Shown: piece after piece, positions 18,623-27,154 of the stretch
Numbering within the stretch: position 1 is the first letter of the stretch
Layout: the number at the start of each line of letters is the position of its first letter
Assembly (NCBI RefSeq): GCF_025499515.1
Contig: NZ_JAMKFA010000017.1
Span: forward strand, 1-64,000
Direction of reading: 5' to 3'
Source of the DNA: Flavobacterium odoriferum
GTDB taxonomy: Bacteria > Bacteroidota > Bacteroidia > Flavobacteriales > Flavobacteriaceae
DNA: 64,000 nt
Notes under the pieces: generated by a model
Databases searched by the model: none
What the model was told of the DNA's origin: nothing
The model's input: only the letters and a program-made list of their open reading frames with translations
Program-made: the position numbers and the translations under genes

Positions 18623-18700
18623 TTTAACTTATTTTTATGTATTGATTTTCAATAGTTTAGATTAAAAAGCGTAAATTTATTAATCTAAACTTTGAAAGTC

Positions 18701-19147
18701 ATGAAAAATAAAACAGTATTACAAAATGCATTTCTAATCTTTTTAGGAATCGGGTTGTTTTTCCTACTAATGGATTTTTTAGGATTGGCAAGTAAGAATT
18801 ATTTACGCTCATTAAATGCTTTTATCGTTTTATATGGAATTCATAGAACCATTAAGTATAATTACGATAAAGGAAAAATGGATTATTTTGAAAATCTATT
18901 TTCAGGATTTATAACCGGAATATTAGGCGTTTTTCTGGGAATAGTTGGTTTAATTGCTTTCATCTACATAAAAGGAGGAGAATGTTACTTAACAACATTA
19001 TCGGATACTTTCTTTTTTGTTGGAAAAATTAATATCATACAATATTGTGGCGTTTTATTTTTTGAAGGCGTTGCTTCGAGCTTAATAGGTGCTTTTGTGT
19101 TGATGCAATTTTATGGTGATGTGGCAATTGCCAAAAATATTAAATAG
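18701..19147 (+). CDS. Four-helix membrane protein, DUF4199-like
   Basis: About 148 residues with four predicted transmembrane helices. The pattern of paired helices around an amphipathic loop (HRTIKYNYDKGKMDYFENLFSGF) resembles the DUF4199 proteins common in Bacteroidota, but I hold this loosely. The frame is open from a TTG at 18692, which is the end of a promoter-like TAAACTTTG. I start at the ATG at 18701. The 3' end overlaps the convergent lipoprotein gene by 8 bp. Confidence 0.65.
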   Translation: MKNKTVLQNAFLIFLGIGLFFLLMDFLGLASKNYLRSLNAFIVLYGIHRTIKYNYDKGKMDYFENLFSGFITGILGVFLGIVGLIAFIYIKGGECYLTTLSDTFFFVGKINIIQYCGVLFFEGVASSLIGAFVLMQFYGDVAIAKNIK

Positions 19148-19589
19148 GTCTAAGTGTATTACTATACGTAATGATAAATTGAAATTTTCCTTTAGTTACT
19201 TTTTTCATTACATAAATGTATTTGTGCTTGCTTGATTTTTTTGTTGGAATTAAAATTTCTTTTTTAGAATTCATATCTTTAATTACTAAATCTTGTTGGT
19301 TGTTAAAACTTAAATAAGAAGCAATTCTATTGTTTAAATTAGTGATGGGATATTCAGAGTAAATCGTTTTTCCGTTTTGCGAAATGATGATTTTTTCTCC
19401 TTTGTACACTTGAGTCAGAAATAAAATACTTTTGTTACTGTTTTTTGCATTGGCTTCTTTCTGAACTTTTTCGATTTCTGTTTTTGAAGCACTTCTAAAA
19501 TCATCACGATACACACTTTTTACGGTTGAATTACAACTTTGCAATCCAATGGAAATAATTAAAACGAATATAAAAACTAGAATTCTCAT
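19140..19589 (-). CDS. Putative lipoprotein of unknown function
   Basis: 149 residues with a lipoprotein signal peptide: hydrophobic MRILVFIFVLIISIG followed by the lipobox LQSC, with Cys19 the probable lipidated residue. The mature part is Lys/Ser-rich and I recognise no domain. It converges on and overlaps the previous membrane-protein gene by 8 bp. Confidence 0.7.
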   Translation of the reverse strand: MRILVFIFVLIISIGLQSCNSTVKSVYRDDFRSASKTEIEKVQKEANAKNSNKSILFLTQVYKGEKIIISQNGKTIYSEYPITNLNNRIASYLSFNNQQDLVIKDMNSKKEILIPTKKSSKHKYIYVMKKVTKGKFQFIITYSNTLRPI

Positions 19590-19625
19590 AAATAGAAAAC
19601 CCGTTTTTTGAAGTTTTATTGCATA

Positions 19626-19650
19626 AAAAAAGAGCCCGAAGGCTCTTTTA
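19626..19650 (-). terminator. Terminator of the S9A peptidase gene
   Basis: AAAAGAGCC/GGCTCTTTT around a CGAA loop, with a T run on the minus strand, 18 nt beyond the peptidase stop. Confidence 0.85.
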
Positions 19651-19667
19651 TCAGTTTTTTAACTTTT

Positions 19668-21770
19668 CTATTTTAATTCTTTAACACCCATATTGTAAAG
19701 TGTAAAGACTTGCATATCCACATTTTCTTGAATGGTCGCCGCTACAGATTTTCCAGCTCCATGACCCGCATTTACATCAATACGAATTAAAACGGGATTG
19801 TCTCCTGCTTGCTTATCTTGTAATTCTGCAGCAAATTTGAAACTGTGTGCAGGAACTACTCGGTCATCATGATCTCCAGTTGTTACCATGGTAGCTGGGT
19901 ATTTTACACCTGCTTTTACATTATGAACTGGTGAATATCCTTTAATGTATTCAAACATTTCTTTGCTTTGTTCAGATGTTCCATAATCGTAAGCCCAACC
20001 TGCTCCAGCGGTAAATGTATGATAACGCAACATATCTAAAACACCAACCGCTGGTAACGCTACTTTTACTAAATCTGGGCGTTGTGTCATCACCGCACCC
20101 ACTAATAAACCTCCATTTGAACCACCTTTTATTGCTAAATAATCTGAAGAAGTGTATTTTTCTTTAATTAAATATTCAGCAGCGGCAATGAAATCATCAA
20201 AAACGTTTTGTTTTTTCAATTGCGTTCCAGCATCGTGCCATTTTTTACCATATTCTCCACCACCACGTAAATTCGCAACAGCGTAAACTCCGCCGTTTTC
20301 TAACCAAACCGCATTTGCAATACTAAAAGCTGGAGTTAAACTCACATTAAATCCGCCGTAACCGTATAAAACAGTTGGGTTTTGTCCGTTTAATTTAGTT
20401 CCTTTTTTATACGTGATAATCATCGGAACTTTTGTGCCATCTTTTGAAGTATAAAACACTTGTTTTGATTCGTAATCAGCAGAATTAAAATCAACTTTTG
20501 GTTTTTGATAGATTGCTGATTTTCCTGTTTTTGGATCAAAAGTGTAGATGGTTCCTGGCGTTACATAATTCGTAAACGAAAAATATAAAGTAGTTTCTTT
20601 TTCTTTTCCACCAAAACCACCAGCGGTTCCAACACCTGGCAATTGAATATCACGAACTAATTTTCCGTTATAGTCATATTGTTTAATGAATGAAACGGCA
20701 TCTTTCATATAACTTGCGAAAATATAACCGCTTCCTGTATTTGGCGACAATACATTTTCAGTTTCAGCGATGCAATCTTTCCAATTTTCTTTGGTTGGAT
20801 TTGATAAATCAAAAGTCACCACGCGTTTGTTTGGTGCTTTGTAATTCGTTACCAAATAAATTTTAGAGCCTTTGTTGTCTAAAACATCATTATCGTTTTC
20901 GTAATTGTCAATTAACGTTACGATTTTAGCATCAGGTTTTGATAAATCTAAATAGTATAATTCGTTTCCAGAAGTTGAATTCGCTGCCGAAATAAATAGA
21001 TATTTCTCATCTTCCGAAACGCCACCACCAACATATCTTCTTTTTACATCGCCACCAAAAACCAATTTATCTGTTTTTTGAGCCGTATTTAATTTGTGAT
21101 AATACAATTTATGTTGGTCTGTTTTTGCCGATAATTCGCTTCCAACAGGTTTGTCGTAGCTTGAATAATAGAAACCTTCGTTTTTGTACCAAGAAACGCC
21201 ACTGAATTTTACGTCTACAATTGTATCACCGATGATTTTCTTAGTTTTAGCTTCCATTACAATTACTTTTCTCCAATCGCTTCCACCTTCTGAAATAGAA
21301 TAAGCAACTAAACTTCCGTCTTTGCTGAAATTTAATCCGCCTAATGAAGTTGTTCCATCTTTTGAGAATGTATTTGGATCTAAAAAGATTTCTTCTTTAC
21401 CTGCTTTATCTTTTCGATATAAAACCGACTGATTTTGAAGCCCATTGTTTTTATAGTAATACGTAAAATCACCTTCTTTGAACGGAGCCGAAATTTTTTC
21501 GTAGTTCCATAATTTTTCCATTCTGGATTTAAGTTGACTTCTGTATGGAATTTGCTCTAAATAACCATAAGTCACCACATTTTGTGCTTTTACCCAAGCT
21601 TCCGTTTCTGCGCTTCGGTCGTCTTCTAGCCAACGATATGGATCGTTAATTTTTTCGCCAAAATACGTGTCAACGTGGTCGATTTTTTTTGTTTCAGGAT
21701 AATTGATTTTTGTTTGTGCGTTCATAAAAAGTGTACAAACAATAGCCGATATTGTTATTGTTTTTTTCAT
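19668..21770 (-). CDS. Prolyl oligopeptidase (S9A family), exported
   Basis: 700 residues from the chosen start. It has a signal peptide (MKKTITISAIVCTLFMNAQ), the family opening DPYRWLEDDRSAETEAWVKAQN, a seven-bladed propeller region and a C-terminal hydrolase domain. The triad is visible: Ser551 in GGSNGGLLVG, Asp636 in GDHDDRVVP and His670 in NAGHGAGK. It cleaves short proline-containing peptides, here in the periplasm. The frame stays open 8 codons further, but that region is a -7 promoter box (TATCTTTG at 21792-21799), so I start at the ATG at 21770. Confidence 0.95.
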   Translation of the reverse strand: MKKTITISAIVCTLFMNAQTKINYPETKKIDHVDTYFGEKINDPYRWLEDDRSAETEAWVKAQNVVTYGYLEQIPYRSQLKSRMEKLWNYEKISAPFKEGDFTYYYKNNGLQNQSVLYRKDKAGKEEIFLDPNTFSKDGTTSLGGLNFSKDGSLVAYSISEGGSDWRKVIVMEAKTKKIIGDTIVDVKFSGVSWYKNEGFYYSSYDKPVGSELSAKTDQHKLYYHKLNTAQKTDKLVFGGDVKRRYVGGGVSEDEKYLFISAANSTSGNELYYLDLSKPDAKIVTLIDNYENDNDVLDNKGSKIYLVTNYKAPNKRVVTFDLSNPTKENWKDCIAETENVLSPNTGSGYIFASYMKDAVSFIKQYDYNGKLVRDIQLPGVGTAGGFGGKEKETTLYFSFTNYVTPGTIYTFDPKTGKSAIYQKPKVDFNSADYESKQVFYTSKDGTKVPMIITYKKGTKLNGQNPTVLYGYGGFNVSLTPAFSIANAVWLENGGVYAVANLRGGGEYGKKWHDAGTQLKKQNVFDDFIAAAEYLIKEKYTSSDYLAIKGGSNGGLLVGAVMTQRPDLVKVALPAVGVLDMLRYHTFTAGAGWAYDYGTSEQSKEMFEYIKGYSPVHNVKAGVKYPATMVTTGDHDDRVVPAHSFKFAAELQDKQAGDNPVLIRIDVNAGHGAGKSVAATIQENVDMQVFTLYNMGVKELK

Positions 21771-21791
21771 AAAAATTTTATTGTTGAATAA

Positions 21792-21799
21792 CAAAGATA
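21792..21799 (-). promoter_or_regulatory. -7 promoter box of the S9A peptidase gene
   Basis: TATCTTTG on the minus strand matches TAnnTTTG. It overlaps the in-frame upstream start candidate and argues for the downstream ATG. Confidence 0.45.
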
Positions 21800-21830
21800 T
21801 TCAAAAGGGTTTTAAAGATTTGTTAAAAAA

Positions 21831-21860
21831 CAAAAACGACTGAAATTTCAGCCGTTTTGT
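21831..21860 (-). terminator. Terminator of the metal-uptake operon
   Basis: An inverted repeat AAAACGACTGAAA/TTTCAGCCGTTTT (one G-U pair) with a T-rich minus-strand end, 19 nt after the lipoprotein stop. Confidence 0.75.
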
Positions 21861-21878
21861 AACAAATTTGATTTGTTT

Positions 21879-22433
21879 TTAGTTTACTGCAACTGAAAAG
21901 CTAACAGCTGCATCCGTATTTCCACCAGCATTTGTGATGTCACCACCCGAAACTCCAGAAGCGGTTTTATTTGGTAAATGTCTCAAGGTTACAGTTAAAG
22001 TTCCAGTAGAGCCAGAAGTTCCAGTAATTAAAGTGAAGTTTAATCCTATTGGTCTTCCATTAGCATCTGTATCGGTGTAAGTTACGGTTCCAATAGATGA
22101 TGGAAGTTGGTAAAAAACCTGATGATCAGCTCCTTCTTCTTCAACTTCCACTGTAATATCTTCAGCCGGACTTTCTAATTCATTTAAAAATGTTGTTGAA
22201 CCTGTGTAAGTTGTTCCTGCTGTTAAATTTCCTGAAACTGTTATAACTGGTGCATTTGGTCCGTCACCATCTAAATCTCTTGAAGTTAAAGTAATAGTTT
22301 GTCCACCTCCAACAAGCGTTGTTGTTACAGTTGTGATAACTTCTTCCTCGTTAACAGGAGCATCATCGTTAGAACAAGAAGTTGAAAATATTACTGGAAT
22401 TACTAATAGCGCGATAAGTTTTAAATTTTTCAT
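21879..22433 (-). CDS. Surface/periplasmic lipoprotein paired with TonB receptor
   Basis: 184 residues with lipobox STSC (Cys20) after MKNLKLIALLVIPVIF, then an acidic Asn/Asp/Glu-rich tether (SNDDAPVNEEE) and an all-beta domain rich in Thr and Gly. A conserved-looking acidic/His segment (EEEGADHQVFY) could bind metal. I recall similar lipoproteins beside metal-related TonB receptors in Flavobacteriaceae, often labelled 'type 1 periplasmic-binding fold' without functional proof. It lies 11 bp after the TonB receptor gene, so it is co-transcribed and probably assists substrate capture. Confidence 0.75.
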   Translation of the reverse strand: MKNLKLIALLVIPVIFSTSCSNDDAPVNEEEVITTVTTTLVGGGQTITLTSRDLDGDGPNAPVITVSGNLTAGTTYTGSTTFLNELESPAEDITVEVEEEGADHQVFYQLPSSIGTVTYTDTDANGRPIGLNFTLITGTSGSTGTLTVTLRHLPNKTASGVSGGDITNAGGNTDAAVSFSVAVN

Positions 22434-22444
22434 GTTTTGATTTT

Positions 22445-24826
22445 TTAATAATTAAATTTTAATTGAATTTGAATGTTTCTACCCATTTCGTCTACAAAAA
22501 AGCGTTGACGATTTAGGTAATCTCGATACGTTGTGTTTCCAATGTTTTGTACACTGAAAGAAGTGGTTAAGCTGTTTTTTTTATTGATTTTAAACGTCAT
22601 TTCACTGTAAAAATGCATTAAATGATAGCCTTTTGGTGGCGAACTAATATCAACCAAAACCGGTGTTAGTGCATCATTTACAATAATATTGGTTTCAAAA
22701 TTGTAATTCGGGAATTGATTTTGTCTGAAAACCACTTCACTTTTTAATTCGCTAACGAAATTGAACCAAGATTCATTTTTATATTGAATTTTATTGTTGA
22801 TGACAAACGGCGGCATATCGATTAAATACTCGTCAGTACTTAGATTTTGCCCGTTTACATAAGCCAATCCCAATTCGTGTGAAAAATGATTGGAAATACT
22901 CCATTTGGTATTGACATCGAAACCTGTCAACAAAGCTTCTGTTTGTTTGAATTCCCAAACTGGAAAAGCCCCGCGAATAGTAGTTTCAAAACCAATAGGT
23001 TGCAAATAAATGAAATTTGAAATTCGATTAATAAACGGATTAAGTTGCACTTGAAACGATTTCCAATCTTTCTTAAAAGTTGTGTTGAATTTATAGGCTT
23101 GCTCTTTTTCCAAGCGCAAATCACCTAATTCAATTTGACCAGTTGAATGATGTAATCCATCGCTAAATAATTCAGACGGATTTGGATTTCGAGAAGCCAA
23201 ACTCACATTTATTAACCATTCCATTTCATGATGAAATTGCTTTCTAAACCCAATGTTTGCTGTAAAATTATGATAATCAAAAGTAGGTTTGGTTAACCAT
23301 TGATTGCCTTCTTCGCCCACAATAAAATGTGAAAATTCGGCATCATAACCACGTTCTGTCCATCTTGATTTCAAATAATATTTTGTTGCTTCAATAGTCG
23401 AAAAATCATAACGAATTCCCGATTCTAAAGAAGTCGCATTATCAAATTTATAAACGGCAATTCCGTACAAGCCAGCATCCAATTTCTCATAACTCGGAAT
23501 TAGTGGACGAACACCTGTTTTTGGATTCGCAAAGTTATTTTGGTAACCTAAATTCAAACCCAATTTCAATCGCCAATTTCCAACATTCGTTTTATAATCG
23601 GCTAAAAAAGTATGCGTTGCCAATTGTAAATCCAAAGCAGCTTTGTTAGTATTTTCGTCGTTTCTCCTAACGTCAAATTCTAAACGATTGTTGAATTGGA
23701 ACGCATATTGAAAATCAATCGAAGTGTTTTCGCTAAGCCATCTTTGGTAATTCACTTTTGCTAAATGATGTTGCACTTCTTGTTTTGGAGCATTAATCGA
23801 GTAGGTGAAAGGTTCAATTACGCTCGGTTGTTGGTTGTTGATGGAATTGTACAAATCGTTTACATTTCCAATATGAGATGCTTTGATGATTCCAATTTGC
23901 GCATTGTAAAAACTGTACATCGCATTGAAATTATACTTTTCTTTGGTAAAACGAATGCCGCCCGAAAAATTTTGTTCGCGATTTCCAGAATTGGACAACA
24001 CATAATCAGGTGTTTCTCTATCACCTAAATATTTGAAAGTTCCCAAAGCATTCCAACTCCAACCATAGCGATTTCCTTTTTGAAGACTTGAGCTCAAGCT
24101 TCCGCCCAATCCGTTAGAGGCTAAGTTGAGAATTGTTTTTCCAACCAAAGTGTCTTTTTTAATCACTTCAGGTTCGATGACAACAATTCCGCCAATAGCA
24201 TCACCACCATATTGCAAAGCCGAAGCGCCTTTAATCACCGTGATTTTTCCAGCAGCATTAATATCGAAATTAGGCGCGTGTTCGGTTCCCCACTGTTGGT
24301 CTTCTAATCGAACATTATTATTGATAATTGGCACACGATTACTATGCAAACCATTAATTACTGGTTTAACAATAGTACTTCCGGTTTTTAAAATAGAAAC
24401 TCCAGAAACTTCTTTCAAGGCTTCACCCAAGGTTTGATTGCTAAATTTTTCAATAGTAGCACTTTTCAAGACTTGTTCGTTACTACTTTCGCTTTTTGAA
24501 TTCGAAAGTTGTTGGATGGTGATATCGTCTAATTTGGTAACATCTAATTTCAATTGACGATTGATAGTTAAATCGGTTGAAATTTCGATAGTTTCCTCAA
24601 TAGCATAATAGCCTATAAACGAAATATAGAGTTTCTGTTTCCCTTTTGGAATGCCTGATAAAACATAAGTTCCGTTTACATCGGTTGAAGTAGTTTTATT
24701 GGCAATGTGTACGTGAGCATCTCTCAGTGGTAAGCCATTTTCATCCGAAATAACACCAGTAATCGTAACTTGAGTATATCCGAAAAAGCCAACCAAAAAG
24801 AAAAATAATATCGATAAGAATCGCAT
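22445..24826 (-). CDS. TonB-dependent receptor, probably for zinc or another transition metal
   Basis: 793 residues. After the signal peptide (MRFLSILFFFLVGFFGYTQ) come a CarboxypepD_reg-like domain (about 20-100; GVISDENGLPLRDAHVHI), a plug domain (about 115-225) and a 22-strand-type barrel ending in the aromatic QIQLKFNY. In the barrel, NPSELFSDGLHHSTGQIELG resembles the ELFA-GPH-AT motif I associate with ZnuD-type receptors. With the His/Cys-rich neighbour this suggests metal import across the outer membrane. Substrate is inferred, family is secure. Confidence 0.92.
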   Translation of the reverse strand: MRFLSILFFFLVGFFGYTQVTITGVISDENGLPLRDAHVHIANKTTSTDVNGTYVLSGIPKGKQKLYISFIGYYAIEETIEISTDLTINRQLKLDVTKLDDITIQQLSNSKSESSNEQVLKSATIEKFSNQTLGEALKEVSGVSILKTGSTIVKPVINGLHSNRVPIINNNVRLEDQQWGTEHAPNFDINAAGKITVIKGASALQYGGDAIGGIVVIEPEVIKKDTLVGKTILNLASNGLGGSLSSSLQKGNRYGWSWNALGTFKYLGDRETPDYVLSNSGNREQNFSGGIRFTKEKYNFNAMYSFYNAQIGIIKASHIGNVNDLYNSINNQQPSVIEPFTYSINAPKQEVQHHLAKVNYQRWLSENTSIDFQYAFQFNNRLEFDVRRNDENTNKAALDLQLATHTFLADYKTNVGNWRLKLGLNLGYQNNFANPKTGVRPLIPSYEKLDAGLYGIAVYKFDNATSLESGIRYDFSTIEATKYYLKSRWTERGYDAEFSHFIVGEEGNQWLTKPTFDYHNFTANIGFRKQFHHEMEWLINVSLASRNPNPSELFSDGLHHSTGQIELGDLRLEKEQAYKFNTTFKKDWKSFQVQLNPFINRISNFIYLQPIGFETTIRGAFPVWEFKQTEALLTGFDVNTKWSISNHFSHELGLAYVNGQNLSTDEYLIDMPPFVINNKIQYKNESWFNFVSELKSEVVFRQNQFPNYNFETNIIVNDALTPVLVDISSPPKGYHLMHFYSEMTFKINKKNSLTTSFSVQNIGNTTYRDYLNRQRFFVDEMGRNIQIQLKFNY

Positions 24827-24854
24827 TTCTTTTAGTTTAAATGTAACAACAACG

Positions 24855-24877
24855 TATCATTATTTTTGGTAATGATA
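24855..24877. promoter_or_regulatory. Inverted repeat upstream of the TonB receptor; possible operator
   Basis: TATCATTA (24855-24862) and TAATGATA (24870-24877) form a perfect 8-bp dyad with a 7-bp spacer, 29 bp upstream of the receptor start. It resembles AT-rich Fur/Zur-type operators, but a simple intercistronic hairpin is also possible. Confidence 0.35.
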
Positions 24878-24890
24878 TCGAAATATATTT

Positions 24891-25238
24891 TTAAACTAAA
24901 GCAGGCGGACCGCGAAGGTAAAACGAATTCCCTTCAAACGTAACACAAGATTCTTTACTGTTAAATTGATACGGAATTTCGTAAAAAGAAGGAATAAAGT
25001 CAAAGTGAAAAACTTCTGGAGAGAGAAAAGCCGCAAATTTGAAATCACAAATGGGACAGTCTTCACTTTCAGTAAACGTTTTTTCAGAAGTTTTAAAACT
25101 CAAATGATGCGAATCATCACAACATTCTGTTTTTAAATGGTGATCGTGCGAAAAAGTGTGAATAGATTGATAACTCACAGCAAATAATACTGCAAGCATC
25201 AAAAACAAATTCATATGTAATAATTTCTTTTTCACCAT
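24891..25238 (-). CDS. Small His/Cys-rich membrane-anchored or exported protein
   Basis: 115 residues. A Lys-rich start and hydrophobic helix (MVKKKLLHMNLFLMLAVLF) are followed by a probable metal-binding region: HDHH at 31-34, Cys39-Cys40, HH at 44-45 and CPIC at 61-64. The rest is aromatic-rich with no recognised domain. Similar small proteins precede metal-related TonB receptors in other Bacteroidota. A GTG lies one codon upstream, inside a promoter-like box. If that promoter is real, translation could begin at the internal ATG at 25214 instead. It leads the operon with the receptor and lipoprotein. Confidence 0.7.
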   Translation of the reverse strand: MVKKKLLHMNLFLMLAVLFAVSYQSIHTFSHDHHLKTECCDDSHHLSFKTSEKTFTESEDCPICDFKFAAFLSPEVFHFDFIPSFYEIPYQFNSKESCVTFEGNSFYLRGPPALV

Positions 25239-25240
25239 CA

Positions 25241-25270
25241 CAAATATACTGCTTTTAGAACAAAGCCAAA
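25241..25270 (-). promoter_or_regulatory. Candidate promoter of the metal-uptake operon
   Basis: On the minus strand TTTG (25267-25270), an 18-bp spacer and TATATTTG (25241-25248) match the flavobacterial TTG-N(17-23)-TAnnTTTG consensus. It lies so close to the ATG at 25238 that the mRNA would be leaderless or start within the gene. Confidence 0.4.
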
Positions 25271-25275
25271 AAACA

Positions 25276-25330
25276 AACCACGAATTAACGAATTTTTATG
25301 TTTTGATGACTTATTCGCTAGTTCGTGGTT
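25276..25330. repeat. Long imperfect palindrome (CCACGAATT type)
   Basis: Arms 25276-25293 (AACCACGAATTAACGAAT) and 25313-25330 (ATTCGCTAGTTCGTGGTT) pair over 18 bp with two G-U/mismatch positions. It lies between the metal operon and asd. Confidence 0.6.
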
Positions 25331-25342
25331 GTTTGTTTTTTT

Positions 25343-25400
25343 GCCACGGATTTATAGATTCAAAAGGATTCAATCCGTGTTAATCTGTGTAATCTGTGGC
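25343..25400. repeat. Second imperfect palindrome (AATCTGTG type)
   Basis: GCCACGGATTTATAGATT at the left and AATCTGTGTAATCTGTGGC at the right form an imperfect inverted repeat just beyond the asd stop codon. Its words recur at 62394-62439 and, decayed, at 31746-31920. Confidence 0.55.
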
Positions 25401-25406
25401 TAAAAT

Positions 25407-26396
25407 TTATACTAGATGATTTGCAACTAAATATTCCGCAATTTGAATCGTATTCGTTGCTGCTCCTTTTCTTAAGTTATCGGCAACAATCCACATGTTG
25501 ATGGTGTTGGGTTGGCTTTCATCTCTTCGAATTCTACCTACAAAAACATCGTCTTTTCCTTGTGCGTAAATTGGCATTGGATAGGTAAACGATTCTAAAT
25601 TATCCTGAACCGTTACACCAGGCGTGTTTTGTAAAATTTGACGCACTTCGTTCACATCAAAATCATTTTCAAACTGAATGTTTACCGCTTCACTATGTCC
25701 ACCAACAACAGGAATACGAATGGCTGTTGCAGTAACGGCAATAGTTTTGTCGTTTAAGATTTTTTGCGTTTCGCGAACCAATTTCATCTCTTCTTTGGTG
25801 TAACCGTTTACTTCAAAACTATCACATTGTGGAATCGCATTTCGGTGAATAGGGTATTTATATGCCATTTCATCTTGAATGCCTGCATATTCATTTTCTA
25901 ACTGACGAACCGCTTTTACACCTGTTCCTGTAATAGACTGATAAGTAGAAACTACAATACGTTTGATGTCATATTTAGCATGTAAAGGCGCTAAAGCCAT
26001 TACCATTTGAATTGTAGAACAGTTTGGATTCGCAATAATTTTGTCTTCTTTAGTTAAAATCGAAGCATTGATTTCTGGAACGACTAATTTCTTAGTAGCA
26101 TCCATTCGCCAAGCAGAAGAATTGTCGATTACGGTTGTTCCTACAGCGGCAAATTTTGGAGCCCATTCTAAAGAAGTTTCTCCACCTGCCGAAAACAAAG
26201 CAATCTCAGGTTTCATATCTACAGCGGTTTGTAAACCTACTACTTTATAGGTTTTACCTTTCCATTCGATTTCTTTCCCAACTGATTTTTCAGAAGCAAC
26301 TGGAATTAACTCGGTTACAGGAAAATTACGTTCTGCTAATACTTGAAGCATTATTTCGCCTACCATACCGGTAGCGCCAACTACGGCTACTTTCAT
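25407..26396 (-). CDS. asd: Aspartate-semialdehyde dehydrogenase
   Basis: 329 residues. The N-terminal NADP-binding motif is VVGATGMVGE. The catalytic cysteine is Cys126 in ANPNCSTIQ, and the active-site region VVGGHSEAVN carries the catalytic His. It reduces aspartyl phosphate to aspartate semialdehyde, the branch point to Lys/diaminopimelate, Thr and Met. The aspartate kinase gene is elsewhere in this window (62455-63708). A 27-codon ORF lies 11 nt upstream on the same transcript and may regulate it. Confidence 0.97.
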   Translation of the reverse strand: MKVAVVGATGMVGEIMLQVLAERNFPVTELIPVASEKSVGKEIEWKGKTYKVVGLQTAVDMKPEIALFSAGGETSLEWAPKFAAVGTTVIDNSSAWRMDATKKLVVPEINASILTKEDKIIANPNCSTIQMVMALAPLHAKYDIKRIVVSTYQSITGTGVKAVRQLENEYAGIQDEMAYKYPIHRNAIPQCDSFEVNGYTKEEMKLVRETQKILNDKTIAVTATAIRIPVVGGHSEAVNIQFENDFDVNEVRQILQNTPGVTVQDNLESFTYPMPIYAQGKDDVFVGRIRRDESQPNTINMWIVADNLRKGAATNTIQIAEYLVANHLV

Positions 26397-26407
26397 ATGT
26401 TTTGATT

Positions 26408-26491
26408 TTATTTTTTAGCGGAAACATATGGAATCGCCTTTTTATTTATGGATGTTTGCTTACGCAAACGAGTTTTTTGTAGCGATTTCAT
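26408..26491 (-). CDS. Possible 27-residue leader peptide upstream of asd
   Basis: A short ORF (MKSLQKTRLRKQTSINKKAI...) of 27 codons starting about 22 nt after a consensus promoter and ending 11 nt before asd. It has seven Lys and two Arg codons. The internal sequence GTTTGCGTAAGCAAAC is a perfect 6-bp hairpin. Lys-rich content before a gene of the lysine pathway suggests a leader peptide, but a basic small protein or a chance ORF cannot be excluded. Confidence 0.35.
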   Translation of the reverse strand: MKSLQKTRLRKQTSINKKAIPYVSAKK

Positions 26492-26512
26492 TGTGTGTGT
26501 TATTTAATGATG

Positions 26513-26545
26513 CAAAAATATAGAATATTCAAACGACTTAGCAAA
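26513..26545 (-). promoter_or_regulatory. Promoter of asd and its leader ORF
   Basis: Minus strand TTTG (26542-26545), 21-bp spacer, TATTTTTG (26513-26520): a full match to the flavobacterial promoter consensus. Confidence 0.6.
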
Positions 26546-26632
26546 TATTGATGAAATTATAACAAAAGTTTTGATTTGTAACAGGATTTTGAAAGATGAT
26601 TTTATTCGAAAGATTTTAATCAATACATTTAA

Positions 26633-27043
26633 TTATTTTATATTCATGCCAGTTTTTTCTTCTAAAAAATCACAAAATTCATCATCTAAAAATTTTACTC
26701 TAAAAGTGTAAACTTCATTTTTGTCTTTTACTTTAAACCTTAAATTTGCTCCTAATCCAGAATCCCAAAGTGATTTTATTTCAATTATTTCGCTATATTC
26801 TACTTCTATTTTTTTAAATAGCAAATAAAAATCTATTTCTATTGTATCTTCATACATAGTCAAATTCACAGCATTATATCGTTGCAGAAAAATTAAGATT
26901 GCTGATACACTTATAATAATCACAAAGAAATTTAAAGCAATTCCTTTTGTTAATAATACAAAAATAATTAAAAAGACACTTATTGTAAATGGAAAAAAAG
27001 TATCAGTTTTTTTAACTTTTCGTATCAATTTTATTTCTCTCAT
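26633..27043 (-). CDS. Membrane protein with two helices and a PH-like soluble domain, unknown function
   Basis: 136 residues. Two adjacent hydrophobic helices (about 18-32 and 36-53) follow a basic N-terminus (MREIKLIRKVKK). The C-terminal ~80 residues are beta-rich (LTMYEDTIEIDFYLLFKKIEVEYSEI) in the manner of bacterial PH-like domains. I do not recognise a specific family. It stands alone between asd and mscL. Confidence 0.65.
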   Translation of the reverse strand: MREIKLIRKVKKTDTFFPFTISVFLIIFVLLTKGIALNFFVIIISVSAILIFLQRYNAVNLTMYEDTIEIDFYLLFKKIEVEYSEIIEIKSLWDSGLGANLRFKVKDKNEVYTFRVKFLDDEFCDFLEEKTGMNIK

Positions 27044-27104
27044 ACTTCGATTATTATTTTATCAAATGCCTAAAACAAAACTAATCAATTTCTATCAAAA
27101 AAAT

Positions 27105-27123
27105 ACCACGCCAAAGGCGTGGT
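27105..27123 (-). terminator. Terminator of mscL
   Basis: ACCACGCC/GGCGTGGT around a 3-nt loop, with a T run on the minus strand. Confidence 0.85.
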
Positions 27124-27154
27124 TTAGTTAGAATATATAATGTAGCGGTATCGA

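Noticed and set aside
25276..25400. CRISPR-like array or small RNA gene
   Set aside because: Only single palindromes without regularly spaced identical repeats and spacers, and no adjacent cas genes.
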